This document shows, piece by piece, positions 47,889-59,768 of a DNA stretch of 64,000 nt. The position numbers and the translations under genes are program-made. This stretch comes from Hsuehochloa calcarea (lineage: Eukaryota; Streptophyta; Magnoliopsida; Poales; Poaceae). The notes under the pieces were generated by a model. It was not told the DNA's origin, ran no database searches, and saw only the letters and a list, made by a program, of their open reading frames with translations. Position 1 is the stretch's first letter, and each line of letters begins with the position of its first letter. The stretch spans positions 9,469,517-9,533,516 of the forward strand of contig CM070598.1 in NCBI GenBank assembly GCA_036346395.1. The letters run 5' to 3'.

Positions 47889-48420
47889 CTACTGGCAGTC
47901 AGGAAATTCGATGAAAAGAATAAGAAATTTGCCATGGTACCTCATAATTGTTTTTATCTGAGATTCTTGAAAAGGAATTGAAAAGAAGTCTCCGAGCCAA
48001 AAGCAAAATAAACTGGAATCAAACAGAAATCTATGTTACGGACTGTTGTCTTACCAATATGGAGTACAAATTTTTGTTACTGCTAGAGCAAATTATTAAG
48101 AATAGATCGATGATTTCGTTCTACAGTTAAGGAGTATCTAGTATAATCACCTCAATGCTCCAACTTCATTAAGGTGGCTAACAATTGAAGATACAACCCT
48201 TCTAGAAGCATTTCATATGAACTCCTATGCTCTGAATCGCTGACTACAACATACGAAACTTCAGGAAGAAGTGAGAGAACATGGATTTAAGCATGTAACT
48301 GCTGGTAGAAACTGAACCATTCGGATCCAGAATTTTTTTTGGATCAGAACGAGAACAAAAACCAAATCGCTACATATCAGAACTCGGAAGGGGACGGAGG
48401 AGGGTGAGATGGGCGTGTAC

Positions 48421-48515
48421 TTGAAGAGGAAGGCGTCGTCAACGACGGTGGAGATGTCGAGGAGGGTGTCGCCCATCCCCAGGAACATGCCCCCGTAGCT
48501 GATGCTCGCCGCCAT
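48421..48515 (-). pseudogene. Adenosine kinase, first exon only
   Basis: Starting at ATG 48515, MAASISYGGMFLGMGDTLLD then ISTVVDDAFLFK resembles the N-terminus of plant adenosine kinase (usual core GMGNPLLDISAVVD). No further kinase exon is present. Position just upstream of the phosphatase exons in the same orientation could give a fused transcript. Confidence 0.7.
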
Positions 48516-48834
48516 TCCTTCCTCCTCCTCTCCTCTCCACGCGAACGAAGCGGTGGCGATGGGCAAGAGTGAGATATGCGGCTTGAGTTGGGCATGCGTG
48601 CGTGCGTGGGCATCATAGGAGGGAGGCAGCGCGAATGCGAAGAAGGCGGCGACGTCGCCCGTGGTGAGCGACCCCGCCTCAATCACCGACGCCATCTCCT
48701 TCAGATCTACACGCACCGCGGGGCAAACGAACAAACGTGAGTCACCGTTGCCCCGCGGTGGCCTCGCCGTTTCTAGGAGTACAGCGGCATCGAGCGCAGG
48801 GTGGAGGGATGACGGCAGCGGCGGGCGCGGGCAA

Positions 48835-49634
48835 ACTCTAATATTTAAATAGGAGAGATATTTTTAAAGTTTAAATTCTAAATCTTACATAAACTTTTAT
48901 TGTAGTGAAAATAAACAGATGGACGATATGATACGATAAGAGACAATATTCATCTTTAGTTGAAACAAGTGACAATCTAAATTTAAAGTTGATGTCTTCC
49001 TTTTTTTAAACTCATCGATACATATCACACTTTTAGAGGTCAATGTGCTCGAGTAGTTAAATGAGGAATTCTAGACTATTTTAGCTCTGTTACGCAAAAA
49101 AATTCTAAAAATAACCTCTATAATTCTAAAATTTCAAAAATGACCCCTTATCGTACTAGCTGTCATCGGGGGTAAAAAAAAATATTTTTTTAAAAAAAAC
49201 TAATTAATAATATTTGTTGGACGATTATTTAAATATACAAAATATGCTCAAACAATTATGAAAATTTTTGTGGAGCCTCCTGGCATAGTTTTTCTGCTTG
49301 TGTATTTTTTTGAAATTTTATGCAATCTTTTTTTTTCTCCAAAATTATTTAAAGTCTAATATTTGTAGAAATTTTCTAATATAGCAAATGAGGTCCAAAC
49401 ATTATAATTTTTTTTTATCAGACTCCCTACACAGTGGACTTGATTGTGTAAATTTTACATAATTTTATATGCTCTGAAATTATCTCGACAAATTCAGAGT
49501 TTAGGTCCCAAAAGTTAGGACGAGACGTTTCGAAAATTAGGGTTTCATGATTTCATGTGACTTGAAATGTGCGAAGTTTGGTACGACATGACTACTCTTG
49601 ATCGCTTTGGTTTTTTATCACATTTCTTCTGTAC
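48835..49634. other. AT-rich flank; partly repeated at 58950-59380
   Basis: No gene is seen. From about 49180 to 49639 this sequence reappears in pieces at the far side of the 49640-59380 element, for example 'aactaattaataatatttgt', 'aattatgaaa', 'tctaatatttgtagaaattt' and 'gcaaatgaggtccaaacatt'. Confidence 0.6.
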
Positions 49635-49639
49635 GGTGG

Positions 49640-51491
49640 TGTAGGACCGTAAAGGCGACTAGGGGGGTGAATAGGCGCTTTCTCGAATTCTTCGCCTTAA
49701 TCAAATTCAACACGAACTTTACTCCTTTAACTATGAAAGCTAAGAAGATCAGTAAGCGCACAGAGGAAGCATTGTGCTGAATTCAATAACCCCCTCAACC
49801 ACAAGACACAAATGTGGAGAATTGATCTCACCGGTCCGGTTCAGTGCAGGCCTTTGGCGACCGGCTACTGCGGCTGGTCCGACCGATTTAAATTGGTTCG
49901 ACCTACTGCTTAGCAGCGGTTCGAATGTTGGCGGTCTGACCACCGTATAAAAATCGGTCCGACCGATTTAGTCCAGAACTGAAACTCAATGCCCAAATTT
50001 AAAACAAAATTTGGTCCAACTTTTGATTCAACCAATGAAACTTGACCAAATTTGGAGCACACCTCCCTAAGGATATTAGAGACCTATTTCTAGCGACGAT
50101 CCTCCAGATCCACTTCACAGAAACGATCTCTGACGATTTTACCAAAGAAGTGCTCAAACCCTAGAAATATGAAAATCTTTGATTCAAGACTTGCTTGTGG
50201 GGGTTGATGATCTAGATGATTCTAGGAGTATTCCCACACATCAAAGCGAGACAAAATAGGTCAAGAGACCAAGCTTAAACACTTGAATCAAGGAAGCACC
50301 AAATTCATCAAAAGAGAGAAGAACACAAAGGAGACAAATGATCTCTCAAGCAAGCATCACAAAATTGATTGATCTCACAAGATGCTTACAAAGCCACTCC
50401 AACAAGGAGGACAAGAGCTCAACAAAGAGCACACATACAATCTCTCTAAATCTCTCCTCTCCTCACAAACCCTAACCCTAACCCTAACAAGGAGCTTTCC
50501 AAATGAGGGCTCCAAGTGCTTCAAGGGGTTTTACATCTCCCCCTTTTCTATTTATAGGAGAGGCCTAGGGTTTCACTTATGGGACCCACACACACATGGG
50601 ACCCACACACCAATCTGTTGAAGCAATCGCCTGCTTCACCACGTGTAGGTTGATCAGCGGCTCATCACGCCGCCAAGTCTCTCCGTCCAATCCCATCGAA
50701 CCTCCTAGAGACTTGCACCGACTCCGCACCGCTCGAACCAACCGGTGCACCGAACTACCGTTCGATCCATCTTGCCCATTCGCACCATGCTTGAGTCACA
50801 CGACCACCCCAGATCCATGATCGTTCCGACCTCGGCTCTCCAGCGTAGTCCCGATCCACCTTACCGCTGACGTCGTTGACACGCAAGCCACCGCATGACA
50901 ATAGACAAACAAATCGCCTCCAGGAACAAGTTCTTCACAACTTGACCCACGTGGCCCACAATGCAATATGCAACAATAAAGCATTGAAATCCATACAATA
51001 ACCACAATCAAAATACATCAATGCCAAGAAGGCTCACCTTCAAGTGATCGGCGGTCCGACCGCCCACACAACCGGTCCGACCGATTTCAGTCGGTCGGAC
51101 CGATTCCACAACTGGCCGGATCGCCAAAAGACTTAGCCAAAATTCCATCTCGAAAATCCGAAACCTTCTGGAATTTTCAAATGAATAGAACTTTTGACTA
51201 GGAGCTCCAAAAATTATGTGACCACATCTAGGAGACTCCCCTCACTTGCCTACACATCCTATTTTTGGATCAGCTCCAAAAACCACTTTTAGGCAATACC
51301 AGTCGGACCGGCCACCACGGCCGGTCGGACCTCTTCCACGGACGGTCTGACCGCCCCTGCCACCGGTCAGACCGCCTGTGGTCTGACAGACCTGAAGCAA
51401 AACCGAAAACGCGAGATTTTGCAAACCAACAAAGCCATTGCCAATTGACTCATCATTCTGAGATCGTGCACATATCCTCACGATATCCACA
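49640..51491 (-). repeat. 3' LTR (copy B), rich in single-base deletions
   Basis: On the + strand it runs TGTAGGACCGTAAAGG to CGATATCCACA. Minus-strand TATAAATA lies at 50549-50556. Compared with copies A and C, the stretch 50640-50910 lacks many single bases (for example 'tctctccgtccaatcc' against 'tctctcctgtccgaatcc'). It also has three CCCTAA units near 50470 where copy C has two. Confidence 0.9.
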
Positions 51492-51492
51492 A

Positions 51493-51501
51493 TCTCCCCC
51501 T
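51493..51501 (-). other. Polypurine tract
   Basis: Reading on the minus strand, CAAGGGGGAGAT ends one base from the TG that starts the 3' LTR. A second tract, CAAAGGGGGAGAAGG, lies at about 51927-51941. Confidence 0.75.
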
Positions 51502-52814
51502 TGATGAACACATTGGTAATTTCCCAGAAAATGTAGTTTCAAGGTTTGAAAAGTAAAAAATTCGCCGTTTTCGCATAAAGGCACAACTTGGTCCATAAGC
51601 AAGAAAAAGCCTAGGAAACGACCAAGCTGGCTTTAGAATAGTATAAGCAAGTGAGATAAGGCAATGAAGGCACAAAAGGATTCAATTTCCAGAAAGTAGC
51701 CAAAAATCTCACTTAGGTCCATATGAAAGACAAATGTTCAATTTGACCTTTGATCATTGTGAGTCTTCTTCAATTGCAAATATAATCAGAAAAAGGCAAT
51801 AAAACCCAGAGACTCAACTCACTATGATCACAAATTTTCAAAAGGTTCATTTTTTTATGTGAGTTCTTTTATATGAAACCTCCTGTATGAAACTAAAAGC
51901 TCCAAAACAACATTTTTCTTCACAATCCTTCTCCCCCTTTGACAATGAATTCATCAAGATGCATGGGAAAAGATAAAGAAGATAAAATGACTTTATTTTT
52001 GAAATTTAATAAAGAGGAGCCATGACCATTATCTATGTAGACAGTACAAGAATTATACCAAACCATGTAAAGAGTAGAAGCTATATTCAATCATGGCAAA
52101 ATATGTACTGCAAAGCTAAGACCAAAGTAGCAGCAATCTAAGATTAAAAGAATTAAAACCATGAAAGGTTGCTCAATGTCATAGTTTCACTAAAAGCAAC
52201 CAAAAATGAGTCAAGCCATGTCTATAAGTAAAAAGAGACTCAAAACTGGAACTGAGGTATTTTGAGCATTAAGGGTTCAAATATGAAGCAAAATTCAAGC
52301 ACTTAGCATTTTGAGCATTTTCCTAAAAAGGATTTTTTTTTCAATGTGCTAGATCTCAAACCTTTCCGCGTCCATCTCAAGCAAGAAGCTTAAAAGAGTG
52401 GTCTAGATCATCCAAAACTCCCCCTGAGTTCATGCCTAGTGCAATAGCAAGCCATCTCATGAGAAAGGATTGGTGAGATCAGTTTTTTCGCACAAAAAAT
52501 CTCATTCTTTATTTGCTTGACTTAAGAGATTAAAAAGCTCATTTTACATATCCAAATAAGTTCAAGACTCAATTCAACCTATATGACATGGCATGAATCA
52601 TAAGAGGATCACTAGAGCAAAACTAGTCACAAGATCCAACAAGACATGATTTGATTCAATTTGCTCACAGATATAAAGCTAGCAAGGCAAAAGCTAAGCT
52701 AAACAAGAAGAGCCATAAAAGAAGTCTAGCAGACTATCACTTGACATGACAAGGTAGAGAGTATGAAATCAAGCCATACAAGGATAATACTCAAAGCTTC
52801 ACAAGTTTTATTAT

Positions 52815-54662
52815 TGTGGATATCGTGAGGATATGTGCACGATCTCAGGATGATGAGTCAATTGGCAATGGCGTTATTGGTTTGCAAAATCTCGCGTTTT
52901 CGGGTTTGCTCCAAGGTGTCAAAGCCATTGGCGGTCTGGACCGGTTGTCTTGGCGGTCGATCGCCGGATGGAGCGATCCGACCGGCCATGGTGGCGGTCC
53001 GACCGCCACTTTGAGATTTGGGTTTTTGAGTGAGCCAAAAATAGGTTGTGTAGGCAAGTGAGGGGAGTCTCCTGGATGTGGTCCCATAATTTTTGGAGCT
53101 CCCAGTCAAAAGTTCTATTCGATTGAAATTTCCGAAGGTTTGAATTTCGCTTGAATTTTGGCTAAGTCATTTGGACCGGTCCGACCGTTGTGGGAGCGGT
53201 CCGATCAAGATGAATCGGTCGGACCGCCCTGTGGGGCGATCGGGCCGTGATACTGGAGGTGAGCCAAGTGTTGCATTGAGTTTGTTCGAGTGTGTTATTC
53301 TATGAACTTCAATGCTTTATTGTTGTATATCGCATTGCGAACTCGACGTGGGTCAAGTTGTGAAGAACTTGTTCTAAACGATTTGTTTGTCTATTGTCAG
53401 GGTGGCTTGCGTGTCAACGACGTCAACGGTGAGTGGATCGACTACGCTTGGAGAGCTTAGGTCCGTAACGATCGGGGATACCGGGTGAGGTTGTGTGACT
53501 CAAGCATGGTGCGAATGGACAAGATGGATCGAACGGTGGTTCAAACAATTGGTTGGATCAGTGGTGCGGATATCGATGCGAGTCTCGGGAGTTTCCGATG
53601 GGATTCGGACAAGAGAGGCTTACGTCGATGAGAACCGCCGATCAACCTACACGTGGTGAAGCGAGCGATTGCTTCAAGAGTTATTGTGTGTGGGTCCCAT
53701 GTAAGAGACCCAAAAGGAAACCCTAGCTCTCTAGTATAAATAGGAAGGGAGAGGTGGAAAACCTAAGCAAGCATTCATTTAGCCCCTTCTTCCTTTTCTA
53801 GGGTTTGGAGGAGAGGAGAGGAAAACTAGGGTTTGGAGTGTGCTCTTTGTTGAGCTCTTGCCCTCCTTGGTGGAGAGGCTTTGTAAGCATCTATTGTGGG
53901 TGAACAATCTTGTGATGCTTAATTGAAAGATCAATTGCTCCCTTTGTGTTCTTCTCTCTTTTGGATGTTTTTGATGCTTCCTTGATTCAAAGGTTCATGC
54001 TTGGTCTCTTGGCCTACTTTACCTTGCTTTGATGTGTGGGATTACTCCTAGAGTCATCTAGATCTTCAAACCCCCACAAGCAAGTCTTGAATCAAGATTT
54101 TCTCATTTCTAGGGTTTGTGCACCTCTTTGGTAAAATCTCAAGAGATCGATTCTCAAGTGGATCTCGACCGATCGTCGCTAGAAATAGGTCTCCAATATC
54201 ATTAGGAGGTGTGCTAGAAATTTGGTCAAGTTTTATTGGTTGAATCAAAGTTGGATCAAATTTCGTTTTGGTTTTGGGTGGAGTTTTTCAGTACTGGACT
54301 CTACCGGTCCGACCGGCCTTTCAACGGCGGTTCGACCGCCCGTGTATTCAGACCGCTATTTTGGCGGGTCGAACCGTTGTCCACCGGTCCGACCGTTGGT
54401 TGGCTTTGTCGGATCATTGATGATTGTCGGTCCGACCGCCGTGGTAGCCGGTCCGACGCCGTGTCGATGAAGAACATTGAGTTCTTTTCTCCTTTTGTGT
54501 TGTGTGCTTGAGGGTTGTCAAAGTCAACACAAGGCTTCATTGTGTACACCGAACTTCTTAGCTTTCATAGCTAACGGAGTAAAGTTCGTGTTGGTTTTGA
54601 TTTAGGCGAGAAAGTTTTGAAAGCGCCTATTCACCCCCCCTAGTCGCCTTTCCGGTCCTACA
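52815..54662 (+). mobile_element. Family-1 solo LTR (copy D) nested in the Sirevirus-like element
   Basis: It runs TGTGGATATCGTGAGG to CCTTTCCGGTCCTACA on the + strand, opposite to the host element. A perfect 5-bp duplication ATTAT flanks it (52810-52814 and 54663-54667). It is 1848 bp, with CGGTCSGACCG-type motifs at 52930-53250 and 54300-54460. Its TATAAATA is at 53735-53742. No coding domains are present. Confidence 0.92.
53735..53742 (+). promoter_or_regulatory. LTR TATA box (copy D)
   Basis: TATAAATA in the context AGTATAAATAGGAAGG, at the same place as in the sister LTRs. Confidence 0.5.
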
Positions 54663-54699
54663 ATTATACAATGCAAGACATTTGAAATGAAAAATGCAT

Positions 54700-57415
54700 T
54701 ATGATACAATGAATGCAAAAAGAGCAAATTCCCTTCAAAACATCCATACCTCAGTACTGGGGTTAGAGATAAACGATATAGGAGTCCAGTACTAGGACGC
54801 ACGATGCCTGGGAATAGCAGAAGAAGCAGCAGAAAAATGATCAGGCACAAAATCATAAGAATACACACGAGAACTACCTGGACCTCTCCAAAACGATCTA
54901 CCAAAAGATCGATACTCCCCCTGTCTAGGTGCTACCCGTGGTCTCTCCTCACGATATCCTAATCCAAAATGCTACCTGGACCCACCAAAAGAGTCAACAA
55001 AGTTCTCTACAAACCTAGGCCTATATGTGGTACGATGAATAGGCTGCTTGGCTCTAGAGACTATAGTTGGTGAAAAGACTCCTCTAATGGATCTCAAAGT
55101 GCTCATTCTCTCTTTCCTCTCAATATTTGCTCTCCGGAAGCAAAACTCAACAGTATGGCCCTCTTTCTTGCAGAAGGTGCAATGGTACTTGACCTTTTGA
55201 GGGGTCTATACTAGTGAAGCAGAAGCACCTTTCTTACCAAAAAGAGTTTGAGCAAAACCTGCAGCTTTGAATACAACCTTGGAAGTCTTAGAAGGTTCTT
55301 GCTCAACCAGACCATTTTTCACAAGTTTTGCAACCTTAGACGGGTGATTCTTGGAATGCTCTAGGGACTCAAAATCTAGGCCACTATTCTTCTTACTCAC
55401 TTTAGATTGATCAAGAATCATATTGAGTTTCTTTTTCCCACCAGAAAACTTCTCAAGAGTCAATTTGAGGTAATCATTCTCTTTTGCTAAAACTCCACAA
55501 TTAGAGCACTTTCTAGAATTGATTGCCTCATCCTGTTTGCTCTTAAGAAGAGCCACTTCCACTTTTAGAGCCTCACAAGACACACAATAGGATTCCTTAA
55601 TCCTATTTAACTGCTCCTTAAACTTGACTCTAAAAGCCTCTTGTATCTTACCAACAACAGTTTCAACTTCAGCATGCAACATACAAGAGGAAGAATCAAT
55701 GACTTTCTTGGAAGCAGTAAGAGACATGGGTTTTTCAATTTTAGCTTTCTCTTCAAGAGTCTTGTTTAAAGCTTCAATCTTTATTGTAAGCTTAGGACAA
55801 TTTTGCTCTAGAGTAAACAACCATTTCGGTCATCTCTTGCATTTTAATCCTATTGTTCTTACAATGAGAGCAAATGTGACTAGCATCGAATTTTTACAAT
55901 TCTTTCAAAGAGCTATCCAGTTTTAATTCTAGCAAAGCACAATTTGAGCAAGTTAAAGGAATAGCTTCTAAAGCAGTCACATCAAGCGGAATGGCATCTA
56001 TGCAAACAGAACTAGACTTGAGAGATTCTAGTTCAACAAGAGCATCTTTTAATTGATTTTCAACAGAGGAATGAGCATTATTTAAGCTTGACAATTCATT
56101 AAGCAAGCTAGAGCATGAATCACAGAAATCATCAGGATTAATGGATTTGAGCCTAACAACTTCTAAGTTCAAATTATCAATCATAGTATCCTGTTTCTTA
56201 ATCAATTTAGCCTGCTTATGCAGTTTTTGTTCAGCAAGCACCAAAACCCTTTTCATGTCAGGAAGTGAAGGGCATACCTCATCGTAATCACAAAAAGGAT
56301 CCTCGTTGTTGGAGGATTCGCTGTCGTGGCTGTTCTTGGCCATGAAACACATGCCCGTGAAATCACGAGCCTTCTTCTTGCCACGGGAGTCACTCTTGTC
56401 GTCCTCCACCTCCGAGTCCACATCGCTCATGCTTACATCCTCTAGAGCTTCAAGGACCCGGCTGACAAACTTGCGATAGTTTGTCTTCTTGGATTTAGCA
56501 TCCCTCGCTTGAGGATGCCTTTGTGACTCCTTCTCCTCCTTACCCTTCAGCTTGGGGCACCTAGAGCGAATGTGGTTCGGCTCACCACATTCAAAGTATG
56601 TGATAGGTCCACCTCTCCTCCTATTTCTCACATTGTTGTAAGCTCTCGTGAATTTGGTGGATAGAAGTGCTAAATCATCTTCAGGTAGTCTCTCAAGTTG
56701 CTCATCACTCAAGGAATGCAAAGCTGATAAAGAAAAGTCAGATGAGCTAACATCAAATGAATCAGAATATCTACCCTTAGATTGATCGACCACTAAAGCA
56801 ATCGGCTCTGTCTTGGGGAGACGCGAGATAAAATCAATCTCATGCGTCTTCAACCTCGAGTACAGCTTATCCATGGTAAGCTCACTCATGACAGTGTTGT
56901 CATTGATGGCAGTGATCTTCATCCCCCAGACCTTCACATCAAGTGCACCCAAAAGCTGGAGTGCATTTTCAGACTTAGTAAAAATAAAATCAACAGCGCG
57001 GAGATCATGAAGAATCTTGGAAAATCTTCCCCACAGCTCATCTAAAGACTCACCAGGTCTTTGCTCGATCTTAGAGTATGCTTTCTTCAGCTGGTTATGT
57101 CTCACTTCCTTGATCGCAGTGGACCCCTCGTGATAATCACAAAGAGTCCACCAGATCTCATGAGCAGACAGCAAATGAGCAACACGCTCAAACTCAGATC
57201 GACTAAGACCTTGAATCAAAAATTCCGAGCCTTCTTTGTTGGCCTCCACATCCGAGTGATCAAATTGTCATCCTACCGCACGACATAAGGGTTTTTCACC
57301 TTAAGCCAAATTGTGTGCCCTTGAGCCTCGATGTAGGCCTGCATTCGGGACTTCCAATACGTAAAATCAACTCCATCAAAAACATGTGGCCTGATTGAAT
57401 ATCTGTCAGTCGCCA
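54700..57415 (-). pseudogene. Long gag of the Sirevirus-like element
   Basis: From ATG at 57415 the protein begins MATDRYSIRPHVFDGVDFTY and WKSRMQAYIEAQGHTIW, then hits TAG at 57273-57275 and a frameshift. A 451-codon frame (57249-55894) continues with the gag domain (HEIWWTLCDYHEGSTAIKEV), a zinc knuckle in which Tyr replaces the first Cys (YFECGEPNHIRSRC), and an acidic, charged coiled-coil region. A 204-codon frame (55820-55206) follows after a second shift. A second, intact CX2CX4HX4C knuckle (CTFCKKEGHTVEFC) lies at about 55140-55185. Long coiled-coil gags are typical of the Sirevirus-like families. Confidence 0.82.
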
Positions 57416-57456
57416 TGGCTCCACGGACCGGTTAAGATCTATGAGAAGAGCTAACC

Positions 57457-57469
57457 GGCTCTGATACCA
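57457..57469 (-). other. Primer-binding site (initiator tRNA-Met type)
   Basis: TGGTATCAGAGCC on the minus strand lies two bases inside the end of the 5' LTR (57472). Confidence 0.85.
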
Positions 57470-57471
57470 CT

Positions 57472-59380
57472 TGTAGGACCATAAAGGCGACTAGGGGGGG
57501 TGAATAGGCGCTTTCTCGAATTCTTCGCCTTAATCAAATTCAACATGAACTTTACTCCTTTAGCTATGAAAGCTAAGAAGATCAGTAAGCGCACTGAGGA
57601 AGCCTTGTGCTGAATTCAATAACCCCCTCAACCACAAGACACAAATGTGGAGAATTGATCTCACTGGTCTGGTCTGGGCACTGGCGGTCTGACCGGCTAC
57701 CAAGGGGCGGTCCGACCGATTTAAGTCGGTTCGACCGGCCGTTAACGGGCGGTTCGAATGTCAAGCGATTCGACCACGTATAAAATTGGTCCGACCGATT
57801 TAGTCCAGAACTAAAACTCAATGCCCAAATCCAAAACGAAATTTGGTCCAACTTTTGATTCAACCAATGAAACTTGACCAAATTTGGAGCACACCTCCCT
57901 AAGGATATTAGAGACCTATTTCTAGCGACGATCCTCCAGATCCACTTCACAGAAACGATCTCTGACGATTTTACCAAAGAAGTGCACAAACCCTAGAAAT
58001 ATGAAAATCTTTGATTCAAGACTTGCTTGTGGGGGTTGATGATCTAGATGATTCTAGGAGTATTCCCACACATCAAAGTAAGACAAAATAGGTCAAGAGA
58101 CCAAGCTTAAACACTTGAATCAAGGAAGCACCAAATTCATCAAAAGAGAGAAGAACACAAAGGAGACAAATGATCTCTCAAGCAAGCATCACAAAATTGA
58201 TTGATCTCACAAGATGCTTACAAAGCCACTCCAACAAGGAGGACAAGAGCTCAACAAAGAGCACACATACAATCTCTTCAAACCTCTCCTCTCCTCACAA
58301 ACCCTAACCCTAACAAGGGGCTTTCCAAATGAGGGCTCCAAGTGCTTCAAGGGGTTTTACATCTCCCCCTTTTTTATTTATAGGAGATGCCTAGGGTTTC
58401 ACTTATGGGACCCACACACACATGGGACCCACACACCAATCTGTTGAAGCAATCGCCTGCTTCACCACGTGTAGGTTGATCAGCGGCTCTCATCACGTCG
58501 CTAAGTCTCTCCTGTCCGAATCCCATCGGAACCTCCTAGAGACTTGCACCGACTTCCGCACCGCCTGATCCAACCAGCTGCACCGAACTACCCGTTCGAT
58601 CCATCTTGCCCATTCTGCACCATGCTTGAGTCACACGACCTCACCCGGCATCCATGATCGTTCTGGACCTCAGCTCTCCAAGCGTAGTCCCGATCCATCT
58701 TACCGTTGACATCGTTGACCTGCAAGCCACCTGCACAGCAATAGACAAACAAACCGTCTCCGGGAATAAGTTCTTCACAACTTGACCCACGTCAGTTCCA
58801 CAATGCAATATGCAACAATAAAGCATTGACATATATACAATAACCACAATCAAAACACATCAATGCCAAGAAGTCTCACCTTCAAGTGATCGCATGGTCC
58901 GACCGCCCACATAGTCGGGTCCGACCGATTTCAGCCTATTGTCGGACCGATCCACAAAAAAAACTAATTTTTTAAAAAAACTAATTAATAATATTTGTTC
59001 TCGATTATTTAAATATAAAAGATATTTTCAAACAATTATGAAACTTTTTGTGGAGCCTCCAAAATTATGTGACCACATCCAGAGACTGTTGAAATTTTAT
59101 GCATTCTACACATCCAAAATTATTTGGAGTCTAATATTTGTAGAAATTTTCTAATATAGCAAATGAGGTCCAAACATTATGAATTTTTTTATCGGACTCC
59201 TCTTGGACTTGATTGTGTAAATTTTACATAATTTTATATGCTCTCAAATTGTCTCGACAAATTCAAGTTTAAAAATTAGGGCGAGATTTTGCAAAATTAT
59301 GGTTTCATGATGCCAATGTGACTCATCATGTCGAGAGTTTCGTGCGACATATACCTCTTTGGTTTTGATCACATATCCAC
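57472..59380 (-). repeat. 5' LTR (copy C), distal quarter is mosaic
   Basis: From 57472 to about 58890 this matches copies A and B closely (TATA at 58375-58382). From about 58890 to 59380 it alternates between LTR words ('attatgtgaccacatc', 'gcgagattttgcaaa', 'gactcatcat', 'catatcc') and words of the 49180-49639 left flank. The CGATATCCACA end is not intact; 'catatccac' precedes GGTGG. Confidence 0.85.
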
Positions 59381-59385
59381 GGTGG

Positions 59386-59768
59386 AGTTAAAGTAGAGTA
59401 CAGAAATTAACTTAACTGAAAGGGCTAAGAACGTTGCGATTACGGAGAAGTCCTAAAACATAGAAGAATTGATGTCGATGTGAATGGTTATCTTTGGAAT
59501 TCCACCAGAAGGGGCATACTTTGATGCCTCAGCGGAGGCACAGAACTAGAACTAGATTGCAGTCCGTGCGCGACAAAAGCACGTTACATGTGGTCACATG
59601 GCATGATGGTTCAGCTAATTGCTTTACCATGGATGCTACTACTACGGTAACTTACGACACGAACTTCTGGACCATGTAAGTACGTATGTATTTAGGGGAT
59701 AGTAAAAAACATGGCAAATAGGAGGAGGGACTATTACGGAATGGCCCGACCTACTGCGTGGTCCGGGG
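59386..59768. other. Right flank of the Sirevirus-like insertion
   Basis: Nothing recognisable. This should be the natural continuation of 49634 in a chromosome without the insertion. Confidence 0.5.

Larger units (their letters stand above)
46868..48712 (-). mobile_element. Patchwork of captured gene fragments (Pack-MULE- or Helitron-like)
   Basis: Exon-like pieces of at least two unrelated genes lie in the same orientation within 1.9 kb: an adenosine kinase first exon, two adjoining PP6-type phosphatase exons, and an unidentified exon at 46868-46985 (SQAQYCEQMDELNKSLRED). A piece at 48630-48712 (EMASVIEAGSLTTGDVAAFF) may come from a glycolipid-transfer-protein-like gene. Such mixtures are characteristic of gene-capturing transposons. 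I could not identify terminal inverted repeats or Helitron ends, so the carrier type is inferred only from content. Confidence 0.6.
49640..59380 (-). mobile_element. Sirevirus-like, gag-only (non-autonomous) LTR retrotransposon
   Basis: The element has an LTR on each side (49640-51491 and 57472-59380), a primer-binding site beside the right LTR, and a GGGGGAGAT polypurine tract beside the left one, so it reads on the minus strand. GGTGG flanks it on both sides (49635-49639 and 59381-59385), a 5-bp target duplication. The interior is about 4.1 kb once the nested solo LTR (52815-54662) is removed. It encodes only a long gag; no protease, integrase or RT is present. Several GGGGGAG tracts in the 3' part (near 52425, 51930, 51493) fit the multiple polypurine tracts known in Sireviruses. 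Confidence 0.85.

Noticed and set aside
50464..50492. CCCTAA repeats resembling telomere sequence
   Set aside because: Only three units (two in the sister LTR at 58300), within an LTR, and the usual plant telomere unit is CCCTAAA.
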